Assembly: GCF_042432825.1 (NCBI RefSeq)
Contig: NZ_JBHLWN010000068.1
Location: forward strand, 45,475 to 109,474
From: Gordoniibacillus chartarius
GTDB lineage: Bacteria; Bacillota; Bacilli; Paenibacillales; NBRC-103111
Length of the DNA stretch: 64,000 nt
Direction: 5' to 3'
Of the stretch, positions 7,990-16,394 are shown piece by piece. Numbering within the stretch: the first letter of the stretch is position 1; each line of letters starts with the position of its first letter. The notes beneath the pieces were generated by a model. That model did no database searches. It was given only the letters and a program-made list of their open reading frames with translations, and was not told where the DNA came from. Made by a program: the position numbers and the translations under genes.

Positions 7990-8682
7990 ATGACTGTGAA
8001 GTCAACCGTTCCATGGCGCGCAGGCCTTGTTCTGGGCTTGTCGCTGCTCGGCTTTAGTTTGGCTGCAGGAGGCTCGCCGGCTCACGCCGCAGCGGCCGCG
8101 GATCATACTTACGTTGCGCAAGGCGACGATACGTTCTGGCTTATTTCCAAAAAGCTAAACGTGCCGCTTCAGGCGTTGGTGGATGCGAACCCTGATGTTT
8201 CGGCAACGAACATATACCCGGGATTAACGATTCGGCTGCCGGAAACATCAGCCTCAGGCACGGTGCATACTGCATCGGCCGAAGCGCCGGCGGAAGCGGC
8301 AACCCTCATGCGGGCAGCGTCCACAGAGCCGACCGTTACCGCTGCAAGCGGCGAGGTCTTGGCGTACAGCAAGACGATCTCGGCCGTTGCGAGCGCTTAT
8401 TCGGACAGTCCGAGTGAAAACGGGGCGTGGGGGGCTGTCGACTACTTCGGCAAACCGCTCGCTCTCGGTACGATCGCGGTAGATCCGAGCGTCATTCCGC
8501 TCGGCACAAAGGTGTATGTAACCGGCTATACGTTTAGCGGCCTCCCGACCGGAATAGTCGCCACGGCATCGGATATGGGCGGCGCGATTAAAGGAAACCG
8601 GATCGACATGTTCATTCCCCGCTCCGTCGGCAACGCTTGGAGCTTCGGTCTGCAAAACGTGACGATCTACGTACTGAAATAA
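7990..8682 (+). CDS. Secreted LysM and 3D-domain cell-wall protein (YocH/YuiC-like)
   Basis: The 230-residue protein starts with a Sec signal peptide (residues 1-35, ending PAHA-AA). A LysM motif (about 38-78, TYVAQGDDTFWLISKKLNVPL) for peptidoglycan binding follows. A linker leads to a C-terminal 3D domain (about 125-230). The 3D domain shows the three conserved Asp residues in AVDPSVIPLG, TASDMGG and NRIDMFIP, typical of MltA/Sps-like lytic or stationary-phase survival proteins. The start is the ATG at 7990 with AAAGGGG upstream at 7971-7977. Control by the preceding c-di-AMP riboswitch links its level to envelope or turgor status. A strong terminator follows. Confidence 0.88.
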   Translation: MTVKSTVPWRAGLVLGLSLLGFSLAAGGSPAHAAAAADHTYVAQGDDTFWLISKKLNVPLQALVDANPDVSATNIYPGLTIRLPETSASGTVHTASAEAPAEAATLMRAASTEPTVTAASGEVLAYSKTISAVASAYSDSPSENGAWGAVDYFGKPLALGTIAVDPSVIPLGTKVYVTGYTFSGLPTGIVATASDMGGAIKGNRIDMFIPRSVGNAWSFGLQNVTIYVLK

Positions 8683-8693
8683 GAAAAGCTTTG

Positions 8694-8733
8694 AGCCCCC
8701 GGACTCCGTCGATTGACGGGAACGGGGGCTTTT
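8694..8733 (+). terminator. Bidirectional intrinsic terminator
   Basis: AGCCCCCG (8694-8701) pairs with CGGGGGCT (8723-8730), with further inner pairing, followed by TTTT. It lies between the converging 3D-domain gene and deacetylase gene and may serve both. Confidence 0.75.
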
Positions 8734-8739
8734 GCATGG

Positions 8740-9885
8740 TTATTTGGCCTTCGAAACATGCAGCAGCTCAGGTACCGTAACAAAGCGGTATCCTTGCTGT
8801 TTCAGCGATTGAATGACACCGGGCAGAGCCTGTACCGTACCCGACAAATCTTGTCCTTGCCCGCCTCCGCAGTGCTGCAAAATAATCGAGCCGCTCCGCG
8901 CCGCAGCCAATATATTGCTGCTCACCTGATCCGCCTTCAAGCTTTTCCAATCGAGCGAGTCTACGTTCCAGTTCACAATCAGGAACTGATGCTCGCCGGC
9001 CCAGCGCACCTGGTCTTCGTTGACCGCGCCGTATGGCGGCCGGAACAGACGCGGCTCGTAGCCGGCCAGCTCTTTCAGAATCGATTGGGTCGATTCAATC
9101 TGCTTCTCGAAATTGGCCGTTGACAGCTTGGGCATCACCGCGTGGCTGTAGGAATGGTTGCCGATGCTGTGGCCTTCGCGTACCATGCGCGACACCAGCT
9201 CGGGGTATTCCTTCGCTTTGGATCCAATGACGAAGAACGTCGCTTTGACATTCATGCTCTTCAGCACGTCCAGCACTTGAGCCGTATATTTATCGTCAGG
9301 GCCGTCATCGAAGGTGAGCGCGATGTTGTTCTCTGAAGCGGAACCGGCAACTTTAAAATAATCCGAGTATTTCATCCGCAGCTGCGCAAGGGTCAACGAC
9401 TTCTGCGCAATACGGTGCTGCTGTACGGGAACGGACTTTTTCTCCGGACGTTCTTTCTTTGCATTCGCGGCAGGCTTCTTGACCGGCTTCTCGGATTCCT
9501 TATCGTCCGATCCGGTGTCGCGCGGGTTTGCGGCGGCCGATGCCGAAACGCCTTGCTTTCCGGTGTCCGGGGCTGCCGGGGACGGCGGCACCGGCACGGG
9601 CTTTGGCTCGCTTACTTGGGCGGGCGGAATCGGTTCGGGAACGGCCGCTCCGGGCGATGCTGGCGGAATCGGAGCAGGCAGGGGGGCAGCCGTCTCGGTC
9701 CGGACGGTCGTTTTGCGGGGTTCGAGCTCGGTTACCGCAGGCCGTTCCGGTTCCGGGAGTGCCATTCCCGCTGCACCGGTTTCGGTGCGGCTTCCGCCGC
9801 TGCCCCCGCCGGCAAGTCCGCAGCCGCCTCCCGTTGCAACGATCGCCAAGGCGGCGATTCCGATGAAGAGCGACTTATTCCTCAC
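8740..9885 (-). CDS. Exported polysaccharide deacetylase (NodB domain)
   Basis: The 381-residue protein has an N-terminal hydrophobic segment ending in Cys22 (a weak lipobox, GGGC), then about 150 residues rich in Pro, Lys, Glu and Ala that look like a wall-spanning linker. A C-terminal carbohydrate esterase 4 domain (about 185-381) follows. Motifs present are TFDDGPD, HSYSH, RPPYGA, VNWNVDSLDW and ILQHCGG. These are the metal-binding and catalytic blocks of peptidoglycan or chitin deacetylases, although the last motif has Gln-His-Cys where Leu-His-Asp/His is common. The start is the GTG at 9885 after GGGAGG. It converges with the 3D-domain gene. Confidence 0.87.
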   Translation of the reverse strand: MRNKSLFIGIAALAIVATGGGCGLAGGGSGGSRTETGAAGMALPEPERPAVTELEPRKTTVRTETAAPLPAPIPPASPGAAVPEPIPPAQVSEPKPVPVPPSPAAPDTGKQGVSASAAANPRDTGSDDKESEKPVKKPAANAKKERPEKKSVPVQQHRIAQKSLTLAQLRMKYSDYFKVAGSASENNIALTFDDGPDDKYTAQVLDVLKSMNVKATFFVIGSKAKEYPELVSRMVREGHSIGNHSYSHAVMPKLSTANFEKQIESTQSILKELAGYEPRLFRPPYGAVNEDQVRWAGEHQFLIVNWNVDSLDWKSLKADQVSSNILAAARSGSIILQHCGGGQGQDLSGTVQALPGVIQSLKQQGYRFVTVPELLHVSKAK

Positions 9886-10052
9886 GTCATAACCCTCCCC
9901 CAGTGTGATTTTGTCATAGTTTGTGCGATTGAACGGTTATTATCCGTGCTGTTTCCAATCATTGGATACATGAAGAAGGGCGATTCCGTCCAAAATGAGG
10001 CAGTCTCGATATTTATGGAGAAAGCATCCATGAAATAGGAGGATCGAAGTCA

Positions 10053-10952
10053 TTGAAACGGATCGTATTACCGCACAAGAAGCTGGTGAGAGCGGTGCTG
10101 ATCGCGGCGGGATTTGCGGCGATGCAGCCGGTACCCGCCTACGGGGCGGCGGGCGACGGCATCCGGAGCCCCGATCCTAAGGCGGCTGTATACGTGCAGG
10201 TGAATGATACGGTGCTGGCATTTCCCGATTTACAGCCCTATGTCAATGCCGAAGGACGGCTCATTGTTCCGGTTCGTCCTCTCGCGGAAGCTTTGGGAGT
10301 GCAGGTGGAGGTTGGCTTCAATGCGGGGGGCTTTTACAGCCCGGCTGCACATGTGACGCTTCGTAAAGGGAATAAACAATTGGATCTGTTCGAAGGGTCG
10401 ATAACGGCATCGGCGGACGGATTGCCCGAGCTGCTGGAGGCCGAGCCGAAGGTGGAGGCAGGACGCTTTACGGTGCCGTACGCGTCCGTAATCAGATGGC
10501 TCGGGCATGCTGCAAGGTGGGACGAAGAGACCGGCACGGCGCTCGTGGCGACGGACGGTCAAAGCCATATTCCCGCCGTGCAAACCGTTCCTGCAACTTC
10601 GAATCTGATCGTCGACACCGTCGAAGATTATTTGGGAGTGCCGTATGTATGGGGCGGCACGAAGCCGGACGGCTTCGATTGCTCCGGCTTTGTTCAGTAC
10701 GTGTACCGCCAGCATGGCGTCGAGCTGCCGCGGACGTCCCGGGAAATGTATACCGTCGGCGACCACGTTCGCGAGCTGCAGCCGGGCGATCTCGTATTTT
10801 TCCGGACGGTCGGAAAGACGACATCTCATGTCGGCATCTACATAGGAGATAATCGTTTCATCTCGGCGACGACTTCGTACGGCGTTCATGTCGCCAATCT
10901 GTACAGCTCTTACTGGGGGCCGAAATACGTAGGCGCTAGACGCGTATTATAA
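10053..10952 (+). CDS. Secreted NlpC/P60 peptidoglycan endopeptidase with copper-amine-oxidase-like N-domain
   Basis: The 299-residue protein has a signal peptide (about 1-33, ending AYGA). A stalk domain of the copper amine oxidase N type (about 45-165) contains VQVNDTVLAFPDLQPYVNAEGRLIVPVRPLAEALG, shown here only as a region description. The C-terminal NlpC/P60 domain (about 188-299) has the catalytic Cys210 in FDCSGFV and the His in TSHVGIYIG. Such enzymes cut D-Glu-meso-DAP bonds in wall peptides. The TTG at 10053 is preceded by AGGAGG (10037-10042). The 100-bp upstream region separates it from the divergent deacetylase. Confidence 0.9.
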   Translation: MKRIVLPHKKLVRAVLIAAGFAAMQPVPAYGAAGDGIRSPDPKAAVYVQVNDTVLAFPDLQPYVNAEGRLIVPVRPLAEALGVQVEVGFNAGGFYSPAAHVTLRKGNKQLDLFEGSITASADGLPELLEAEPKVEAGRFTVPYASVIRWLGHAARWDEETGTALVATDGQSHIPAVQTVPATSNLIVDTVEDYLGVPYVWGGTKPDGFDCSGFVQYVYRQHGVELPRTSREMYTVGDHVRELQPGDLVFFRTVGKTTSHVGIYIGDNRFISATTSYGVHVANLYSSYWGPKYVGARRVL

Positions 10953-10988
10953 TGTGGGGCAGTTAGGAACGTTGAGTCAATAAAATCT

Positions 10989-11019
10989 AAGCCGGGCAAG
11001 GCTCAACCTTACCCGGCTT
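10989..11019 (+). terminator. Bidirectional intrinsic terminator
   Basis: A 13-bp stem with one mismatch (AAGCCGGGCAAGG with CCTTACCCGGCTT) and a 5-base loop lies between the convergent NlpC/P60 and cstR genes. T-rich tracts follow on both strands. Confidence 0.8.
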
Positions 11020-11050
11020 CTATGTTTGTTGCCGTTATCTCGCTTGGTCG

Positions 11051-11311
11051 TTACCTGCTCTTCACGAGCAGCTCGACGGCATCTTGAATGACTTTGTCGG
11101 GGCTATTGCCCTTCTCCAGCTCTTCGGAGATGCAGTGCTGCAGGTTTGCACCAATCACGACACCGATCGTCCGGTCGACAGCCGTCCGTACGGCCGACAG
11201 CTGAGTCACGATGTCCCGGCAGTCTTCTCCGGAATCGAGCATTCCGAGCACGCCGCGGATTTGGCCTTCAATCCGCTTCAATCTATTTTTCAATGCGTTG
11301 TCGTATTCCAT
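11051..11311 (-). CDS. cstR: CsoR/FrmR-family persulfide-sensing repressor (CstR-like)
   Basis: The 86-residue all-helical protein is a CsoR/RcnR/FrmR (DUF156) repressor. It has Cys31 (in GEDCRDIV) and Cys60 (in LQHCISEE), the same positions as the reactive pair of Staphylococcus aureus CstR. The copper-binding His of CsoR, expected four residues before the second Cys, is Asn56. The C-terminus (ELLVKSR) also resembles CstR. The pattern favours reactive-sulfur rather than copper sensing. The ATG at 11311 follows GGAGAGG, and the gene lies 11 bp behind a sulfur-handling fusion enzyme. A longer frame to 11917 on this strand is only a shadow of that enzyme's gene. Two operators upstream of the operon fit this repressor. 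Confidence 0.88.
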   Translation of the reverse strand: MEYDNALKNRLKRIEGQIRGVLGMLDSGEDCRDIVTQLSAVRTAVDRTIGVVIGANLQHCISEELEKGNSPDKVIQDAVELLVKSR

Positions 11312-11322
11312 ATCGCCTCTCC

Positions 11323-13767
11323 TTAAATGAAGAGATTGACCGCGGCATCCTCCGCTTCGCCCAAATAACTTGCTACTCCTGCGTAGTCGATGCCGTCGAT
11401 CAATTCTTCCCGCTTGATACCCATTATATCCATACTCATCGTACATGCAATGAGTTTCACTCCGGAGCGGATTGCGCCTTGCATCAAAGACTCCAGAGAT
11501 TCGACATGCTTCTTCTCCATGACGTGACGGATCATCTTTGCGCCTATTCCGCCCATGTTCATTTTTGAAATCGGCAATTGGCCCGTTCCTTTGGGCAGCA
11601 TCATACCGAACATTTTCTCCAATCCGTCCTTCGCTGCCGGCGGAGCATCTTCCTTGCGCAGCACGCTCAAACCCCAGAACGTGAAGAACATTGTGACCTT
11701 CTTGCCCATCGCCGCTGCACCCGAAGCAATGATGAAGGCGGCTATAGTTTTGTCGAGATCTCCGCTGAAGACGACCATCGTCGTTCCTTCGGCACGCTCC
11801 GGAAGGACATCCGACCGAGGCGGGGATATCGTCACTTTGCCTTTGCGGACTACCGCCTTTACGGTGCCGGACGATGTATCGACCGATTCCAGCGTATGGC
11901 CGGTCTTCTCCGACCACTTCCGGATATCGGCGGCAAAGCCGAAGTCGGTAGCGTGAATCTCAAGCCGTTCTCCTTCGGCGATGCTTTGCATCGTTTCGTA
12001 AACTTTCATGATCGGCCCCGGACACTGCAGCCCGCAAGCGTCGACAAGAACAGGAGGACGGGCGGCATCCGTATCGGCCGACGACGTTGCAGGCGTTGCT
12101 GGCACAGCAGGAACCGGGAAGCTTGTCATCATCGCCGAATACGTTTTATAGCCTCCGTCCACGTTGCGTACGCGGAATCCGTGCTGCTGCAGCAGGCGAG
12201 CCGCTGCGTATCCGCGCTGCCCGACCTGGCACGATACAGCGAGAGGAGCGTCCTTTGGAATATGTTGCAGCGAAAAGCGCAGCGAGTTCAGAGGCATGCA
12301 GACAGAGCCGGGAATGAAACCGAGCTCCCGTTCGATTTCGTCCCGAACGTCGATCAGCAGACCACCTTCTTGAACGAATCGGTCCACTTCATGCCACTGC
12401 ATCGTCTCGACCAAACCGTCCATCACGTTGGAGGCGACATAGCCGGCCATATTGACCGGATCTTTCGCCGAAGAATAAGGAGGGGCATACGCCAATTCCA
12501 GATCGGCCAGCTCGTCGGCTCTCAGGCCTCCCCGCATCGCCGTTGCGATCACATCGATTCGCTTGTCCGCGCCATCCGCTCCGACCGCTTGCGCGCCAAG
12601 AATTCGGCCGGAGTCTTTATCGAAGAGCAGCTTGAGCGAAATGGAGGCGGCTCCGGGGTAATAGCCCGCATGAGAGCTTGGATGAATATGAACGGTTTCG
12701 TAAGGGATGCCGAGCCTTTTCAGCGTTTTCTCGTTATTGCCGGTTACGGCGGCAGTAAGGTCGAACACTTTCACAATGGCCGTACCGAAGGCGCCGGCAT
12801 ACGAAGCCGGTTTTCCGTTAATATGGTCGGCAGCAAGCCTGCCTTGCCGGTTCGCTCCCCAAGCGAGCGGAACGACCGTCTCGAAGCCGTGGATTCGATC
12901 TTTTACTTCAATGGCATCGCCAACAGCATAAATGGCCGGATCGCTTGTCTGCAAATGCTCATTTACCCGGATGGAGCCCCTGACGCCCAACTCCAGGCCG
13001 GCCTGCCGCGCCAGCTCGCTTTCCGGTTGAACGCCGACGGCAAGCACGATCATATCGGTAACGAACTGGCTGCCGGATGCAAGCCGTATCGTTCGTCCCC
13101 GATCAACGAGTTCGGCGACCGCGTCATTGAACACCATTGCGACGCCTTTGAGCGCCAGGTGCTGCTCGACGATCTTCGCCATCTCCGGGTCAAGCGGCCC
13201 GAGCACTTGCGGATTCCGCTCGATTACGGTGACCTCGAGGCCGCGATGGCGAAGGTTTTCCGCCATCTCGATACCGATAAAGCCGCCCCCGATAATCGTC
13301 GCGTGCTTCGGCTTGATGCTGTCAACGTGCGCTTTAATCTTGTCTGTGTCAGGGATACTGCGGAGGGTAAATACCGACTCGGCATCGGACAAGCCCGGAA
13401 TGTCCGGAACGATCGGACGTGCCCCGGGCGACAGAATGACGATGTCGTAAGCTTGCTCATGGATGTCTCCGGTTACAACGTTGCGGGCGATCACCTTCTT
13501 GGCGGCACGGTCGATCGCCGTCACTTCGTTGAGCGTGCGGACGTCGATGCGAAACCGATCGTTCATCGCCTGAGGAGACTGAATCAGCAGCTTGTCGCGG
13601 CTCGCAATCGTTTCACCGATATAGTAAGGCAAGCCGCAGTTGGCAAAAGAAATATGCTCGCCTCGTTCGTACATAATGATCCGATCGTTCTCGCCCAGCC
13701 GACGAAGGCGCGCCGCCGCGGAAGCTCCGCCAGCCACGCCGCCGATAATAACTATTGTTCTATTCAT
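11323..13767 (-). CDS. Four-domain CoA-disulfide reductase - rhodanese - TusA - DsrE fusion
   Basis: The 814-residue protein joins four sulfur-handling modules. Residues 1-445 are an FAD/NAD(P)H CoA-disulfide reductase with GGVAGGASAA at the N-terminus and the active Cys44 in SFANCGLPYYIG. About 455-555 is a rhodanese domain with catalytic Cys in VSCQVGQRG. About 575-650 is a TusA/SirA domain with the CPGP motif (ACGLQCPGPIMK). About 660-814 is a DsrE/DsrF-like domain with a Cys in LIACTMSMDIMG. Together they could take persulfide or polysulfide sulfur, reduce it and pass it along. Firmicute homologues exist as CoADR-Rhd fusions or as separate Yrk proteins. It is the first gene of the operon with cstR. 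Confidence 0.88.
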   Translation of the reverse strand: MNRTIVIIGGVAGGASAAARLRRLGENDRIIMYERGEHISFANCGLPYYIGETIASRDKLLIQSPQAMNDRFRIDVRTLNEVTAIDRAAKKVIARNVVTGDIHEQAYDIVILSPGARPIVPDIPGLSDAESVFTLRSIPDTDKIKAHVDSIKPKHATIIGGGFIGIEMAENLRHRGLEVTVIERNPQVLGPLDPEMAKIVEQHLALKGVAMVFNDAVAELVDRGRTIRLASGSQFVTDMIVLAVGVQPESELARQAGLELGVRGSIRVNEHLQTSDPAIYAVGDAIEVKDRIHGFETVVPLAWGANRQGRLAADHINGKPASYAGAFGTAIVKVFDLTAAVTGNNEKTLKRLGIPYETVHIHPSSHAGYYPGAASISLKLLFDKDSGRILGAQAVGADGADKRIDVIATAMRGGLRADELADLELAYAPPYSSAKDPVNMAGYVASNVMDGLVETMQWHEVDRFVQEGGLLIDVRDEIERELGFIPGSVCMPLNSLRFSLQHIPKDAPLAVSCQVGQRGYAAARLLQQHGFRVRNVDGGYKTYSAMMTSFPVPAVPATPATSSADTDAARPPVLVDACGLQCPGPIMKVYETMQSIAEGERLEIHATDFGFAADIRKWSEKTGHTLESVDTSSGTVKAVVRKGKVTISPPRSDVLPERAEGTTMVVFSGDLDKTIAAFIIASGAAAMGKKVTMFFTFWGLSVLRKEDAPPAAKDGLEKMFGMMLPKGTGQLPISKMNMGGIGAKMIRHVMEKKHVESLESLMQGAIRSGVKLIACTMSMDIMGIKREELIDGIDYAGVASYLGEAEDAAVNLFI

Positions 13768-13797
13768 TTGTTATCACTCCTAAAGTAAAAATGTCAA

Positions 13798-13833
13798 ATA
13801 CCCCTACGGGTATAATAATACCCCACGGGGTAT
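13798..13833 (-). promoter_or_regulatory. Twin CsoR/CstR operators
   Basis: ATACCCCTACGGGTAT (13798-13813) and ATACCCCACGGGGTAT (13818-13833) are G/C-tract palindromes of the kind bound by CsoR and CstR repressors. They are 20 bp apart centre to centre and lie 30-65 bp before the fusion gene's ATG, where they would cover its promoter. The TATTAT between them on the minus strand is a possible -10 element. Confidence 0.85.
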
Positions 13834-13844
13834 GTAGAAGTCTA

Positions 13845-13898
13845 TAAAAAAAATAACGGCGGACGGAACATCGCTTTTCGTGTTCCCATCTTCGCCGT
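13845..13898 (-). terminator. Intrinsic terminator of the ydcF gene
   Basis: On the minus strand ACGGCG...CGCCGT with an inner GGAACA/TGTTCC pairing is followed by a TTATTTTTTTT run (13854-13845). It ends the ydcF transcript just upstream of the persulfide operon. Confidence 0.7.
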
Positions 13899-13912
13899 CA
13901 ATCGTCCCTTCG

Positions 13913-14674
13913 TTACCTTGCCCAAATCGCCAGCAGCCCCAAATATTCCTTCAGCGCGAGCGCCGTCAGCCCCATTCCCTGCGCGGATGGAATGTACGAC
14001 AGCAGGGAAACGCCGATGTCCGTGTTTACTTTATAATCAGTCGGATACGCAATGGCATCGATCCCGTTCTGCCGGAATTCCGCCATTGACCGCGGCATAT
14101 GGAAGGCGGAGGTGACCAGCAGCGGCTTGCTCCAGCCTTCCTGCTTCAGAATCGCCGCACTGTTAATGGCGTTCTCCTTTGTATTGCGGCTCGTCCTGTC
14201 TAACCGGATGCGCTCCGGCGGAACGCCGAGGCCGATCAGCTCGCGCTGCGCAATCTCGCCTTCATTGCCCGTCGTCGCGAAAACCTGGCCGCCGCTGACG
14301 GTAATCGGCAGCCCCGTCGCCAGCTGCAAGCGTGCGGCTGTGACGATGCGCGCGGCCGTATCCGATTGGGCATGGCCGAGGCTGCCTCCTACGTTCGGCG
14401 TATCCAGCGTCGCTCCGCCTGTCAGTATCACGATGCTGTCCGCTTGCAGCTGCCCGGGAGGAACGTACTGCCGTTCGAGAGAATGGGTAAGCAGCGAGCC
14501 GAAAAGCGGGGTGGAGACGATAGCGAACAGCACCGTGCCGATACCGGTAACGGCAGCGGCGCGACGGTGTGTCGTGCGTGCAAAGAGCCAAATGGAGGCT
14601 GCGCCAAACCAGATTACGAAGCAGGCGGGCGGCAGGAGTAAGGAGTACACGGATTTTACTAACAGCAGCAGCAT
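13913..14674 (-). CDS. YdcF/SanA family (DUF218) membrane protein
   Basis: The 253-residue protein has two N-terminal transmembrane segments (about 4-26 and 38-58), then an extracytoplasmic DUF218 domain. Family landmarks are SIVILTGGATLD, ARIVTAARLQLATGLPI-TVSGG (described in two parts), SRNTKENA and VTSAFHMPRSMAEF. In E. coli relatives (ElyC, SanA, YdcF) the domain acts in envelope integrity and lipid-carrier metabolism, but the reaction is not settled. It follows the DUF6526 gene by 9 bp in an apparent operon and has its own terminator. Confidence 0.85.
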   Translation of the reverse strand: MLLLLVKSVYSLLLPPACFVIWFGAASIWLFARTTHRRAAAVTGIGTVLFAIVSTPLFGSLLTHSLERQYVPPGQLQADSIVILTGGATLDTPNVGGSLGHAQSDTAARIVTAARLQLATGLPITVSGGQVFATTGNEGEIAQRELIGLGVPPERIRLDRTSRNTKENAINSAAILKQEGWSKPLLVTSAFHMPRSMAEFRQNGIDAIAYPTDYKVNTDIGVSLLSYIPSAQGMGLTALALKEYLGLLAIWAR

Positions 14675-14683
14675 ATGAAGCCC

Positions 14684-15130
14684 TTACACCCGATCGAAAT
14701 CCGGCTGCCAGTTCCGGATCGCTTTCTTGATATCGTCAGGCTTCATGGCCGACTCGGCGGCGCGGGCGGCAAGCGCAGGCAGCTCATCATCCCCGGCAAA
14801 ACGCAGCGCAACGATCTGCTTAATGGTCAATCTCCGGTCAAGAGGCTTCGAGGTCAGGATGTAATGGCGAAGGTTCGTCTCGGCTCGAATGGCGCGGTCC
14901 TGTACTTTATTGCCGTACAGCCTTGTCAATGCACCGATGTTCAGCAGCGTGAATCCGATCAGAAACAGCAGCAGCGTTTGGAACGTGAACGATCCCTGGG
15001 CCGATTGCACGATCAGGTTGACAAGCGTTCCGATGAAAATGATCAGGCTGAGCGGTGCGGCGGCCATGTGATAGAGCGGGTCTAAACGACGATGATTGCT
15101 GTACTCTTGATTTTGCGGCACGTTGGCCAT
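14684..15130 (-). CDS. DUF6526 family membrane protein
   Basis: The 148-residue protein has two hydrophobic segments (about 24-43 and 52-72) followed by a charged cytoplasmic tail with LRHYILTSKPLDRRLT and LPALAARA. This layout is typical of the DUF6526 family, whose function is unknown. The ATG at 15130 follows AAGGAGG with good spacing. An upstream open extension to 15223 has no ribosome binding site. It is the first gene of a two-gene unit with ydcF and diverges from the HAD gene. Confidence 0.8.
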   Translation of the reverse strand: MANVPQNQEYSNHRRLDPLYHMAAAPLSLIIFIGTLVNLIVQSAQGSFTFQTLLLFLIGFTLLNIGALTRLYGNKVQDRAIRAETNLRHYILTSKPLDRRLTIKQIVALRFAGDDELPALAARAAESAMKPDDIKKAIRNWQPDFDRV

Positions 15131-15217
15131 ACGAGAATGCCTCCTTAACGGATATAATAGGTTGACACCTACTCCAAACTTTGACATGCTAGTAACAAAA
15201 ATGCAAGGGAGCATTAC

Positions 15218-15898
15218 ATGCAAACAGGACCTCGCAAACCATCACAGCCGGAAGCGATGCTGTTCGATCTCGACGGCACGCTGTTTCAGACGGAGACGCT
15301 GCTGCTGCCGGCTTACCATGCAGCATTCGGCCAGCTTCGGGAGGAAGGCCTGTACAACGGACCGACTCCGCCGGAGGAGCGCATTCTCGGCTCGCTCGGG
15401 ATGCTGCTTGAGCATATTTGGCAGCGGGTGCTGCCGGAGGCGCCGCCCGCCGTGCACCGCCGATTGGACGAGCTGCTGCTGCAGCGGCAGCTGGAAGGGC
15501 TCGAACAAGGCGTCGGCAATTTATACGGCGGGGTGGCGGACACGCTGCGGACGCTGCACGCACGCGGCATACGTCTGTTCATTGCCAGCAACGGACTGGA
15601 GGAGTACGTCAAGCAGGTCCCGCGGGCGACGGGGATTGCTGAATATTTTGAAGGCTTCTACAGTGCCGGAGAGTACCGGACCCGTTCCAAGGTCGATCTG
15701 GTCAGGCTGCTGCTCGACCGCCATCACATTTCATCGGCTTGGATGGTCGGGGACCGGTCATCCGATGTGGAGGCCGGCCGGCGCAACGGGCTGACCGTCG
15801 TCGGCTGCGATTATGCCGGCTTCCGTTCCGACGGAGAGCTCGACGGAGACGATATTCGGATTACGCAGTTTGCGCAGCTGCTGGACCATTTGGCTTAA
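15218..15898 (+). CDS. HAD-superfamily hydrolase (phosphoglycolate-phosphatase-like)
   Basis: The 226-residue protein has the HAD motifs in order: FDLDGTLFQTE (nucleophile and acid Asp, residues 16-26), IASNGLEEYV (motif II, Ser/Asn), Lys in RSKVDLV (motif III), and MVGDRSSDVEAGRRNG (motif IV acidic pair). The cap is a C1 helical insertion (about 30-95). It is probably a small-molecule phosphatase. The substrate cannot be told. The start ATG at 15218 follows AAGGGAG. Nothing in the neighbourhood defines a pathway. Confidence 0.87.
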   Translation: MQTGPRKPSQPEAMLFDLDGTLFQTETLLLPAYHAAFGQLREEGLYNGPTPPEERILGSLGMLLEHIWQRVLPEAPPAVHRRLDELLLQRQLEGLEQGVGNLYGGVADTLRTLHARGIRLFIASNGLEEYVKQVPRATGIAEYFEGFYSAGEYRTRSKVDLVRLLLDRHHISSAWMVGDRSSDVEAGRRNGLTVVGCDYAGFRSDGELDGDDIRITQFAQLLDHLA

Positions 15899-15900
15899 TC

Positions 15901-16332
15901 TTACCAGCCCGGCGGCGGATCCCCGAGGTTGCGGCTTGTGACAGCCTCGAACGTGTGGCGATGCCGTTCGCGGCCGCCTTCGGCATACACGACGCCGCCG
16001 GTGAGCGGGGTTCCGCCTGTGCCTTGCGCCTGTACCGGCTTCGTATAATTGTAGTAGGTGACGTCGCTGACGGTATGATAGTGAGAGCCGTCAGGAAGCG
16101 GTATCGCCGGTCCCGTACGGTCGTAATAGCGGTGGGTATGACCCGCCGCAGCTTCCGTGATGCCTTGGAAATAATGGAAGTGCCCGTCGTAGGCGCTGCC
16201 GTTTGCTGCATAAACGTAGCCGAGCAAGCGGTGCCGGTGACCCTCTTCAACGGACGTAAATGCACCGAACGCATGCGTATGCGGCGGATGCCGCCGCCAG
16301 TCCGGCTTCAGGCATGGAACCTTGCGAAGCAT
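15901..16332 (-). CDS. ymaF: YmaF family histidine-rich protein
   Basis: The 143-residue protein is built from repeated H-x-H segments (HPPHTHAFG, EEGHRHRLLG, YDGHFHYFQG, AAGHTHRYYD, DGSHYHTVSD, RERHRHTFEA), the pattern of the YmaF family. The regular His pairs suggest metal binding in a repetitive beta structure. The function is unknown; the family occurs in spore-formers. The ATG at 16332 is chosen over the upstream one because a GGGCGGGTG site precedes it and the extension overlaps the neighbouring YheC/YheD gene. It lies 62 bp downstream of the five-gene YheC/YheD array on the same strand. Confidence 0.8.
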   Translation of the reverse strand: MLRKVPCLKPDWRRHPPHTHAFGAFTSVEEGHRHRLLGYVYAANGSAYDGHFHYFQGITEAAAGHTHRYYDRTGPAIPLPDGSHYHTVSDVTYYNYTKPVQAQGTGGTPLTGGVVYAEGGRERHRHTFEAVTSRNLGDPPPGW

Positions 16333-16394
16333 AGAATCACCCGCCCTTATCGAGAGTTCAATATTTACACGGAAAACAAGCAGCGACGCCCGGA

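Noticed and set aside
11312..11917. Minus-strand extension of the cstR frame to 288 residues
   Set aside because: The extra part is an out-of-frame shadow of the fusion enzyme; an ATG with a good GGAGAGG site lies at 11311 and gives a full-length CstR-like protein.
11578..13788. 736-codon plus-strand frame opposite the fusion gene
   Set aside because: It is an antisense shadow; the minus-strand product has four recognisable domains and a promoter with operators.
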